From an uncultured Oscillospiraceae bacterium (GTDB lineage Bacteria; Bacillota; Clostridia; Oscillospirales; Ruminococcaceae): a stretch of 64,000 nt of DNA. Where the stretch lies: contig CAKSPD010000004.1 in the NCBI GenBank assembly GCA_934481385.1, positions 62,001-126,000 of the forward strand. Direction: 5' to 3'. A program made the position numbers and the translations under genes. This document shows positions 33,189-41,239 of the stretch, piece after piece. The notes under the pieces were generated by a model that saw only the letters and a program-made list of their open reading frames with translations, was not told where the DNA came from and did no database searches. Every line of letters begins with the position of its first letter. The stretch's first letter is position 1.

Positions 33189-35621
33189 ATGGCGGAAAGA
33201 AAAAAAAAGGAATCGCAGGATTCTGAAAAAAATAAGTCATCTCCTGAAAGAAACAGCGGAAATCATTTAAATTCCGTTATTCTTTTCGCTTTGGGAATAC
33301 TTTCGGCTCTCCTCATTCTTGTCGAGGGGACTGCCGGCTGGAGAGCTATGCACAATGTTCTTACCGGTATATTCGGAGTTTCTGTCATAGCCGTTCCGGT
33401 TCTTTTCATATATATAGCTCTTGTTATTGATAAAAATGAAAAAAGCTCAGAACAGGTTGCAAAGCAGGTTATGTGGGGAATTGGTCTTATAATTCTTTTC
33501 AGTTCACTGATACAGCTTTACTTTATAGGCGATTTCAAAGGCAACAGCTTTTCAGAAGTAATAAATTCACTTTACAGCGGAGGAAAAAAATTAAGGGGCG
33601 GAGGAGTTGCAAGTATTGTTTTTTCGGGACTTCTTTTAAAATGTTTCGGAGTTACGGGAGCAAGAATACTTGCAGGGCTTATTGCCTGCGTTTTTGCTGT
33701 AATGCTTGCTGATATAAGTCTTTATCAGCTTTTTGAATATCTTACAAAACCTTTTAAAGCTCTTGTCAGTCTTAGTTCAAAGCTCAAAGGAAACTGGGAA
33801 AATGATTTCTATTCATCTGATGATGAATCAGATGACAGTGAGGCAGAACAGTTCTGCGGTAATATTGAAGATGAAGCAACACAGCTTATTGAAGAAAAAC
33901 CGAAAAGAGCCAGAAGAAAAAAACATTTCGATGAAGAAAATGAAGAAAATATTCCTGAACCTGATGTTATTGATTCTGAACAGGAAAATGTGAAAATTTC
34001 TGAAGTTACTGATGATAATGATATTCAGGAAGAAACTGAAAATAATGACAGCAGTTCTCTTGATGAGCTTATAAGCCGTGCAGCTGAACAGAAACCCGTT
34101 CAGCTTGATTTGTTCAATGATGAGGAAAATATTGAAATTCCTGAACATCAGGAAAAAAAATATAATCTCCCTCCTCTCGAACTTCTTACCTTTGTTGATT
34201 CATCTGCAAATGCTGAATCTGCTGAGGCAGAAATGCATGAAAAGGCTGAAATTATTGTAAACACTCTTGAAAGTTTCGGAGTTGTTGTAAAGATAAGCGA
34301 TATATACAGAGGCCCTTCGATAACAAGATATGAAATTCAGCCCGGTGCAGGTATAAAAGTTTCACGGATAAAAAGCCTTGAAGATGATATTTCTCTTTAT
34401 CTCGCTGCTCAGGGCGTAAGAATTGAAGCTCCTGTTCCGGGTAAAGCCTGTATCGGAATTGAAGTTCCGAACACAACAAAGGATACTGTTTCGATAAGGG
34501 AAATTCTTTCTTCAAAGGAATTTAAAAATTCAAAAAGCAAGCTTACTTTTGCTGTCGGAAAGGATATTGCAGGAAATATAATTCTCGGCGATATTGCAAA
34601 AATGCCTCATGTAATTATTGCAGGAACTACCGGTTCAGGTAAATCAGTATGTACACGTTCAATAATAATGAGTATTCTTTATAATTCGACTCCTGATGAA
34701 GTAAGAATTATTCTTATTGACCCTAAGATTGTTGAATTTAAAGCTTTTGAAGGTATTCCGCAATTGCTTATACCTGTTGTTACTGACCCTAAAAAATCAG
34801 CAGGTGCTTTGAACTGGGCAGTCAATGAGATGATTAGGCGATACAAGCTTTTTGCGGACAACGGTGCTAATGACCTCAAATCCTTTAACAGCATTGCAGA
34901 AAATGATGAGGGACTTGATACAATTCCGCAGATTGTCATATTTATTGATGAACTTGCTGACCTTATGCTTGTTGCCGGAAAGGAAGTTGAAGATTATATC
35001 TGCCGTCTTGCACAAATGGGACGTGCATCGGGAATACATCTTGTTATAGCTACCCAAAGACCAACTACTGATGTAATTACCGGTCTTATAAAAGCCAACA
35101 TTCCGAGCCGTATTGCACTTTCTGTAAAATCGCAGATAGATTCACGAACAATTATTGATATGGCTGGTGCTGATAAACTTCTCGGAAACGGTGATATGCT
35201 TTATTATCCGATAGGTGCATCAAAGCCGGTGAGAGTTCAGGGGTGTTTTGCATCATCAAAGGATATAGAAAAAACTGTTGAATTTGTGAAATCACAGCTT
35301 TCAGAGGAATACGACAACAGTATTATTCAGGCTGTTGATGAATTTGTTCCTGCCGTAAAAGAAAAGGATAGTTTTGACAGTTCGCAGGGAAATGCCACTG
35401 ATGAGGACATTGTTGAACAGGCTATTGCTGTTGCTGTTGAAAACGGTCAGCTTTCAACATCTATGTTGCAACGCAAACTTAAACTGGGATATGCAAGAGC
35501 TGCGAGAATTATGGACGAGCTTGAAGAAATGGGAGTTATAGGGGCAAGCGAAGGTGCTAAACCCCGTAAGGTTCTTATGTCAAAGCTCCAGTTCGATGAA
35601 AGACGTGCAAGGAAACTCTGA
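33189..35621 (+). CDS. ftsK: FtsK/SpoIIIE-family DNA translocase
   Basis: 810 residues. Four membrane segments lie in about 28-185, followed by an acidic, low-complexity linker (about 195-330). The motor has alpha/beta domains with Walker A GTTGSGKS (about 480) and Walker B IFIDELADLM. The C-terminal gamma winged helix (IVEQAIAVAVENGQLSTSML, then LKLGYARAARIMDELE) recognises polar DNA sequences. It pumps chromosomal DNA through the septum at division or sporulation. GAGAGGG ribosome binding site. A repeat-like element follows its stop. Confidence 0.95.
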   Translation: MAERKKKESQDSEKNKSSPERNSGNHLNSVILFALGILSALLILVEGTAGWRAMHNVLTGIFGVSVIAVPVLFIYIALVIDKNEKSSEQVAKQVMWGIGLIILFSSLIQLYFIGDFKGNSFSEVINSLYSGGKKLRGGGVASIVFSGLLLKCFGVTGARILAGLIACVFAVMLADISLYQLFEYLTKPFKALVSLSSKLKGNWENDFYSSDDESDDSEAEQFCGNIEDEATQLIEEKPKRARRKKHFDEENEENIPEPDVIDSEQENVKISEVTDDNDIQEETENNDSSSLDELISRAAEQKPVQLDLFNDEENIEIPEHQEKKYNLPPLELLTFVDSSANAESAEAEMHEKAEIIVNTLESFGVVVKISDIYRGPSITRYEIQPGAGIKVSRIKSLEDDISLYLAAQGVRIEAPVPGKACIGIEVPNTTKDTVSIREILSSKEFKNSKSKLTFAVGKDIAGNIILGDIAKMPHVIIAGTTGSGKSVCTRSIIMSILYNSTPDEVRIILIDPKIVEFKAFEGIPQLLIPVVTDPKKSAGALNWAVNEMIRRYKLFADNGANDLKSFNSIAENDEGLDTIPQIVIFIDELADLMLVAGKEVEDYICRLAQMGRASGIHLVIATQRPTTDVITGLIKANIPSRIALSVKSQIDSRTIIDMAGADKLLGNGDMLYYPIGASKPVRVQGCFASSKDIEKTVEFVKSQLSEEYDNSIIQAVDEFVPAVKEKDSFDSSQGNATDEDIVEQAIAVAVENGQLSTSMLQRKLKLGYARAARIMDELEEMGVIGASEGAKPRKVLMSKLQFDERRARKL

Positions 35622-35627
35622 TGTTTG

Positions 35628-35698
35628 CTGGAGGGAACTCCGTCCCCTCCAGACCTCCTCTGCAAGCCTTTTGAAAAAGGCTTGACCGAAAACTTTTT
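35628..35698 (+). repeat. Intergenic two-hairpin element, probably a dispersed repeat
   Basis: Two hairpins follow the ftsK stop. CTGGAGGG (35628-35635) pairs with CCCTCCAG (35645-35652), and AAGCCTTTT (35664-35672) pairs with AAAAGGCTT (35675-35683). The sequence then runs GACCGAAAACTTTTTT. It is GC-richer than its surroundings and recalls intergenic repeats of gut Ruminococcaceae. Only one copy is in this window. Confidence 0.45.
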
Positions 35699-35716
35699 TA
35701 TGGAGATTTTTTATTT

Positions 35717-37594
35717 ATGAATGAATTTTTGCCTGTTACCGCTGATGAAATGCGGGAACGCAATATATCACAGTTCGATTTTATATACATTACGGGCGAT
35801 GCTTATGTTGACCACCCGAGTTTTGGTGTTGCCATTGTTTCAAGACTTCTTGAATCACTCGGATTTACTGTCGGAATAATTTCACAGCCGGACTGGAAAT
35901 CCGATAAGGATTTCAAAAGATTCGGAAAACCTAAGTTATGTTTTCTTGTTACGGCAGGAAATATAGATTCTATGGTTGCACATTATACATCTGCAAAGAA
36001 AAAACGTTCAGATGATGCCTATACGGCAGGAGGTGTTGCAGGAAAACGTCCCGACAGGGCTGTTATTGTATACTGTCGCAAAATACGTGAAATTTATGGA
36101 AATGATGTTGCAGTTGCAATTGGAGGCCTTGAGGCATCTTTAAGAAGATTTGCCCATTATGATTACTGGGACGATAAAGTCAGACCTTCTGTTCTTCTGG
36201 AAAGCGGTGCGGATTTGCTTATGTACGGTATGGGCGAACATCAGATTACCGAACTTTCAGAAAGACTTGCAAACGGTGAAAATATACATAATATTCACGA
36301 TATAAGAGGTACATGTTATCTAACCGAACCTGTAAATACTCCGATAGGCTGTGCGGAATGTCCGAGCTTTGAACAGGTTTCGCAGAACAAGGAGGCTTAT
36401 GCAAGGGCTACAAAGATACAGTATGACCATCAGGACGAAATATACGGAAAAATCGTTATTCAAAGACATGGTAAACTTATGCTTGTCCAGAATCCTCCGG
36501 CATACAGTCTTACTCAGGAGGAGCTTGATAAAATATATTCACTGCCCTATACACGAAATTATCACCCCTCTTATGAAAAGTCCGGAGGAGTTCCGGGGAT
36601 TGAAGAAGTAAAGTTTTCAATTACTCATAACAGAGGCTGTTTCGGATACTGCAATTTCTGTTCAATAGCCTTGCATCAGGGAAGAAGAATTACATGCAGA
36701 AGTGAAAAATCTGTACTTGAAGAAGCAGAAAAACTTACACATATGCCCGATTTCAAGGGATATATTCATGACGTGGGAGGCCCTACTGCAAATTTCAGAA
36801 ATCCTTCATGTGAAAAACAGCTTAAATCAGGACTCTGCAAAGGCAAAAAATGCCTTGCACCGACACCCTGTAAGGCTCTTAAAGTTGACCATTCCGAATA
36901 TCTTGATATGCTCCGGAAAATCAGAAAAATAAAGGGAGTAAAAAGAGTTTTTATCCGTTCGGGAATACGTTATGACTATCTTATGGAAGATAAGAATGAT
37001 GAATTTATCCGTGAGCTTATAAAATATCATGTCAGCGGTCAGCTTAAAGTTGCACCTGAACACTGTTCAGCCGTTGTTCTTGATAAAATGGGCAAACCGC
37101 ATATTGAAGCATACAAGGCTTTTCAGAAAAGATTTTATGAAATTACAAAAGGTATCGGAAAAGAACAGTATCTTGTTCCTTATCTTATGTCATCTCACCC
37201 CGGAAGTACATTGAGAGAGGCTGTTGACCTCGCACTTTTCCTGCGTGACAATAAAATACGTCCCGAACAGGTTCAGGATTTTTACCCTACTCCCGGAACT
37301 ATTTCAACCTGTATGTTTTATACGGGTCTTGACCCTTACACTATGGAAAAAGTTTATGTTCCGAAAACTGCGGAAGAAAAGGCTATGCAGAGAGCTTTGC
37401 TCCAGTATTTCAGACCGCAGAACAGAGAGATTGTAAGAAAAGCTCTTATAAAGGCAGGCAGACGTGACCTTATAGGTGTGCTTATTCCTGCTGATACAAA
37501 TTCAGTCAGAAAGGGTGATTCAGATTGGCAGAAAAATCAAAGAAAACAAAACCAAAAGCCAAAGAAAAAAGTAAACAGAAACCGTCAAAAATGA
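35717..37594 (+). CDS. YgiQ-family radical SAM protein
   Basis: 625 residues, close to the family norm. An N-terminal UPF0313 region (DAYVDHPSFGVAIVSRLLE) is followed by the radical SAM cysteines C308, C312 and C315 (CFGYCNFC). GGPTANFRNPSC and a C-terminal basic Lys/Gln-rich tail (KNQRKQNQKPKKKVNRNRQ) also fit. Substrate unknown. A TGGAGA ribosome binding site lies 13 bases before the ATG. The last 70 bases overlap the next gene. Confidence 0.9.
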   Translation: MNEFLPVTADEMRERNISQFDFIYITGDAYVDHPSFGVAIVSRLLESLGFTVGIISQPDWKSDKDFKRFGKPKLCFLVTAGNIDSMVAHYTSAKKKRSDDAYTAGGVAGKRPDRAVIVYCRKIREIYGNDVAVAIGGLEASLRRFAHYDYWDDKVRPSVLLESGADLLMYGMGEHQITELSERLANGENIHNIHDIRGTCYLTEPVNTPIGCAECPSFEQVSQNKEAYARATKIQYDHQDEIYGKIVIQRHGKLMLVQNPPAYSLTQEELDKIYSLPYTRNYHPSYEKSGGVPGIEEVKFSITHNRGCFGYCNFCSIALHQGRRITCRSEKSVLEEAEKLTHMPDFKGYIHDVGGPTANFRNPSCEKQLKSGLCKGKKCLAPTPCKALKVDHSEYLDMLRKIRKIKGVKRVFIRSGIRYDYLMEDKNDEFIRELIKYHVSGQLKVAPEHCSAVVLDKMGKPHIEAYKAFQKRFYEITKGIGKEQYLVPYLMSSHPGSTLREAVDLALFLRDNKIRPEQVQDFYPTPGTISTCMFYTGLDPYTMEKVYVPKTAEEKAMQRALLQYFRPQNREIVRKALIKAGRRDLIGVLIPADTNSVRKGDSDWQKNQRKQNQKPKKKVNRNRQK

Positions 37595-38466
37595 AAACAG
37601 TATGCTATTCGGCAATGGCTGTTATAATTATACTTATATTCAGTATATTCTCAGATGAATTTAAAAATAATGATAATTCTGAAACTTCGCTCGGAAGTCT
37701 TGAGGTTCATTATATTGATGTCGGACAGGGAGATTGCATTTTTATAGAATCAGACGGGCAGAATATGCTTATCGACTGCGGTGAAAGCAGTGAATCAGAT
37801 GAAGTTATTTCTTATCTTCAGAATCATAATGTTTCAAAACTTGATTATGTTATAGGTACTCACCCTCATTCAGACCATATGGGCGGTATGAGTGCAATTG
37901 TTGATAACTTTGAAATATCAGATTTCTATATGCCTTATCTCCCTGATGATGACATTCCGACTACAAAATATTTTGAAAGACTTCTTGTTTCACTTGAAAA
38001 CAAAAATCTTGAAATTAAAAATCCGTCTGTTAACGATAAACTAAAGCTTGGAAGTGCGGATATTCTTGTTGTTGCTCCGAACAGTAAGGAATACAGCAAC
38101 ACAAATAACTATTCAATCGGAATAATACTTACTCATGGCGAAAACAGTTTTATATTCACAGGTGATGCCGAAAAGCTTGCTGAGGAAGAAATGGTTGAAA
38201 GTTCACTGCTTAAAGATATTGATGTTTATAAGGCAGGTCATCATGGAAGTTCAACTTCATCTTCGGAAAAATTTCTTGATGTCATAAAGCCTGAATATGC
38301 TGTTATAATGTGCGGTGAGGGAAATTCATATAATCACCCTAATGATGATGCTGTTGAAAGAATTGAAAAGTATGTTCCGGAAGAAAATATTTTCCGCACC
38401 GATTTGAATGGAAGCATTGTTGCTGAATCAGACGGTAAGAATATCAGTTTTAAAACTGAAAAATAA
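37525..38466 (+). CDS. Secreted/anchored metallo-beta-lactamase-fold hydrolase (ComEC C-domain-like)
   Basis: 313 residues from TTG at 37525, with AAGGGTGA upstream. An ATG at 37591 would form ATGA with the ygiQ stop but has no ribosome binding site, so the start is uncertain. A Lys-rich N-terminus and one membrane anchor (about 28-45) precede the metallo-beta-lactamase domain: IDVGQGDCIFIES, THPHSDHMGGM, FTGDAEKLAEEE, and GHHGSSTSSS. The domain resembles the extracellular nuclease-like part of ComEC. It is followed by DUF3006, a usual companion of this type. Confidence 0.85.
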   Translation: MAEKSKKTKPKAKEKSKQKPSKMKTVCYSAMAVIIILIFSIFSDEFKNNDNSETSLGSLEVHYIDVGQGDCIFIESDGQNMLIDCGESSESDEVISYLQNHNVSKLDYVIGTHPHSDHMGGMSAIVDNFEISDFYMPYLPDDDIPTTKYFERLLVSLENKNLEIKNPSVNDKLKLGSADILVVAPNSKEYSNTNNYSIGIILTHGENSFIFTGDAEKLAEEEMVESSLLKDIDVYKAGHHGSSTSSSEKFLDVIKPEYAVIMCGEGNSYNHPNDDAVERIEKYVPEENIFRTDLNGSIVAESDGKNISFKTEK

Positions 38467-38478
38467 GAGGGGATATTA

Positions 38479-38697
38479 ATGATTATTGTTGACAGGTTTG
38501 AAGGGGATTTTGCTGTTCTTGAAACAGATTCCGGAATGATTGATGTTGAAAGAATCCGCCTTGCAGATGATATTCGTGAGGGTGATGTTGTTTATGAAAC
38601 AGAAAACGGATACATTAAGGACAATATCGCCACACAGCAAAGACGTGAAAAAATAATCGCTCTTAAAAACAGACTCACGAAAGGAGCTAAACAATGA
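38479..38697 (+). CDS. DUF3006 protein
   Basis: 72 residues beginning MIIVDRFEGDFAVLE, with DVVYETENGYIKD, matching the small DUF3006 family, which is usually next to ComEC-like metallo-hydrolases. Function unknown; the N-terminal part is a small beta barrel. AGAGGGGAT ribosome binding site. The stop overlaps the next start as ATGA. Confidence 0.82.
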   Translation: MIIVDRFEGDFAVLETDSGMIDVERIRLADDIREGDVVYETENGYIKDNIATQQRREKIIALKNRLTKGAKQ

Positions 38698-39917
38698 CGG
38701 CAGAAGTTATTATAATCGGCGGAGGTGCTTCGGGTGCTTTTGCATCAATAATATCAGCACGAATGGGCAGAAAGGTTATTCTCTTTGAAAAAAATGAACG
38801 CATAGGCAGAAAACTACGCATTACAGGAAAAGGCAGATGCAATCTTACAAACAACTGTACAAATGATGAGCTTATGAATAATATTCCCGTAAATCCGAGA
38901 TTTCTTTACAGTGCTTTTTCTTCATTCTCTCCGCAGGATACTATGGATTTTTTTGAATCTCTCGGAGTTCCTCTCAAAACTGAAAGAGGCAGGAGAGTTT
39001 TTCCTGTCAGCGATAATGCAAATGATATTGCTGATGCTCTTGAAAAGGAAATGAAAAAATGCGGTGTTAAAATTATTCATGAAACAGTAAGGCATATTCT
39101 CACTGATGACAATATATGCACGGGTGTTATTACATCATCAGGAAAGGAATATAATGCGGAATCTGTACTTATTGCAACAGGAGGAAAGTCATATCCTGCT
39201 ACCGGTTCAACAGGTGACGGATATACTCTTGCAAATGAGCTTGGACATACTGTAACAAATATCTGTCCTTCGCTTGTTCCGCTTGTGATAAAGGAAAAAT
39301 GCTGTTCTGAAATGATGGGGCTTTCACTTAGAAATGTCTGTCTGAGCCTTTTTGATTATGATAAATGCATCTTTTCGGAACAGGGCGAAATGCTTTTCAC
39401 TCATTTCGGAGTTTCAGGGCCTCTTGTTCTTAGTGCAAGTTCTCATATAAGGGATATGAAATCAGGAAGATACAGAATTTCAATTGATATGAAACCTGCT
39501 TTGAACGAACAACAGCTCGATAAGCGTATTCAGAGGGATTTTATTGAAAATCAGAACAGGGATTTTATCAATGCTGTAAGAAATCTTCTGCCCGCAAAGA
39601 TGATTCCCGTAGCAGTAAGACTTTCCGGAATACCTGCTGATAAGAAAGCTAACAGCATTACAAAGGAAGAACGTCATAAATTTGCTGAAATTATCAGGAA
39701 TTTTACTCTTAACGTTGAGAATTTCAGACCTGTTGAGGAGGCTATTATCACTAACGGCGGTATTCCTGTAAGGGAGATTAATCCTAAAACTATGGAATCA
39801 AGACTTGTTTCAGGACTTTTCTTTGCAGGTGAAGTTATTGATGTTGATGCCTATACGGGCGGTTTCAATTTGCAGATTGCCTTTTCAACTGCTTACAGTG
39901 CCGGAATTAATATGTAA
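38694..39917 (+). CDS. HI0933/YhiN-like flavoprotein
   Basis: 407 residues. FAD-binding Rossmann motif EVIIIGGGASGAFASIISAR (about 3-22). The family blocks GRKLRITGKGRCNLTN, FPVSDNANDIADAL, TGGKSYPATGSTGDGY and the C-terminal GEVIDVDAYTGGFNLQIAFSTAYSAG (in parts) are present. Members are NAD(P)/FAD-dependent oxidoreductases with no settled substrate. It overlaps the DUF3006 stop (ATGA) and cmk follows after 22 bases. Confidence 0.9.
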   Translation: MTAEVIIIGGGASGAFASIISARMGRKVILFEKNERIGRKLRITGKGRCNLTNNCTNDELMNNIPVNPRFLYSAFSSFSPQDTMDFFESLGVPLKTERGRRVFPVSDNANDIADALEKEMKKCGVKIIHETVRHILTDDNICTGVITSSGKEYNAESVLIATGGKSYPATGSTGDGYTLANELGHTVTNICPSLVPLVIKEKCCSEMMGLSLRNVCLSLFDYDKCIFSEQGEMLFTHFGVSGPLVLSASSHIRDMKSGRYRISIDMKPALNEQQLDKRIQRDFIENQNRDFINAVRNLLPAKMIPVAVRLSGIPADKKANSITKEERHKFAEIIRNFTLNVENFRPVEEAIITNGGIPVREINPKTMESRLVSGLFFAGEVIDVDAYTGGFNLQIAFSTAYSAGINM

Positions 39918-39939
39918 ATAAGAAAGGATTGTTTTTTTT

Positions 39940-40602
39940 ATGAACAGAATTGTAAATATTGCAATTGACGGCCCTGCCGGTGCAGGAAAAAGCACAGTTG
40001 CAAAGAAAGTATCAGCTATGCTTGGTTACATATATGTTGATACAGGTGCTTTATATCGTGCCGCTGCACTTTTCAGACTTGAAAATTCTCTTGACAGGGA
40101 CGAACTTATTAAAAAACTTCCCGAATGTCATATTGAACTTAAATTCATTGACGGTTTGCAGAAAGTTTATCTCAACGGAAAGGACGTTTCTGAGGATATA
40201 AGAAAAAATGCTGTATCTATGGTTGCATCTGAAACATCAGCTTTTCCGGAAGTAAGAGAATTTCTTTTTGAACTCCAGAAAAAAATTGCATCGGAAAACT
40301 GTGTTATTATGGACGGCAGAGATATTGGAACAGTTGTTCTTCCGTCTGCTGACGTCAAAATATATCTTACTGCTTCCGCTGAAGAAAGAGCTGAAAGAAG
40401 ATTCAGGGAACTTAAAGGGAAACCTGACTGCCCTGATTATAATACACTTCTTTCTGAAATTATTCAGCGTGATAAAAATGATATGAACAGACCTGTTGCA
40501 CCTCTTAAAAAGGCTGATGATGCTTTTGAGATAGATTCAACGGATATGTCGCTTGATGAGGTTGTTCAGAAAATTTATAGGATAGTACTTGACAAAATCT
40601 GA
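39940..40602 (+). CDS. cmk: Cytidylate kinase
   Basis: 220 residues with P-loop DGPAGAGKSTVAKK (about 9-21), substrate-binding YVDTGALYRA and DGRDIGTVVLP, and the lid RRFRELKGK. It phosphorylates CMP and dCMP. AGAAAGGA ribosome binding site. The order cmk-plsC-ispH-rpsA is a well-known clostridial arrangement (cmk next to rpsA is widely conserved), which supports the calls. Confidence 0.97.
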   Translation: MNRIVNIAIDGPAGAGKSTVAKKVSAMLGYIYVDTGALYRAAALFRLENSLDRDELIKKLPECHIELKFIDGLQKVYLNGKDVSEDIRKNAVSMVASETSAFPEVREFLFELQKKIASENCVIMDGRDIGTVVLPSADVKIYLTASAEERAERRFRELKGKPDCPDYNTLLSEIIQRDKNDMNRPVAPLKKADDAFEIDSTDMSLDEVVQKIYRIVLDKI

Positions 40603-40618
40603 AAAAGGAGTTATAATT

Positions 40619-41239
40619 ATGTACTACGTCGCAATTTTTCTGGTTAGAATAGCGTATTTTTTATGGTATGATATAAAGTTTGAGGGAAAGGAAAATATCC
40701 CAAAATCAAAAGGCTGTATTTACGTTTCAAATCACAGAACTTATGCTGACCCTCCTCTTATTGTTCTTGGCGTTAAAAGAAAGTTTTCTTTTATGGCTAA
40801 AGAGGAGCTTTTTAAATTCAAGCCTTTCGGATTCCTTATAAAAATGCTCGGAGCTTTTCCGGTTTCAAGAGGAAAAGGCGATGAAACTGCTATTTTAAAT
40901 TCTGTAAAGACTATCGAAAACGGCAGAAATCTTGTTATCTTTCCGGAGGGTACTCGCTCAAAGGACGGAAAACTCGGAAAGGGCAGAACAGGTGCGGCTC
41001 TTATTGCTGCAAAGGCTCATACTGAAATCGTTCCTGTCGGTATTATCTTTGAGGGCGAAAAACTTCATTTCAGAAGTAAAATTACTGTAAGATACGGCAA
41101 GCCTATAAGTTCTGAGGGCTATTTCGATGAAAACGGTGAACCCGTTCTCCGCAAACTTGTAAAGCTTAAAAATCAGTATATGGATTCTATCCGTTCTCTG
41201 ATTGGTCAGGATATTCAGGAGGATAAAAAGATTGATTAA
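40619..41239 (+). CDS. plsC: 1-acylglycerol-3-phosphate acyltransferase
   Basis: 206 residues from ATG at 40619, with AAGGAG 8 bases upstream; the frame from 40589 overlaps cmk and is not needed. N-terminal membrane segment (about 3-20), acyltransferase box NHRTYADP (about 44-51; HX4D), the glycerol-phosphate motif FPEGTRSKDG and PVGIIFEG. It makes phosphatidic acid. The stop overlaps the ispH-rpsA start by 8 bases. Confidence 0.93.
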   Translation: MYYVAIFLVRIAYFLWYDIKFEGKENIPKSKGCIYVSNHRTYADPPLIVLGVKRKFSFMAKEELFKFKPFGFLIKMLGAFPVSRGKGDETAILNSVKTIENGRNLVIFPEGTRSKDGKLGKGRTGAALIAAKAHTEIVPVGIIFEGEKLHFRSKITVRYGKPISSEGYFDENGEPVLRKLVKLKNQYMDSIRSLIGQDIQEDKKID

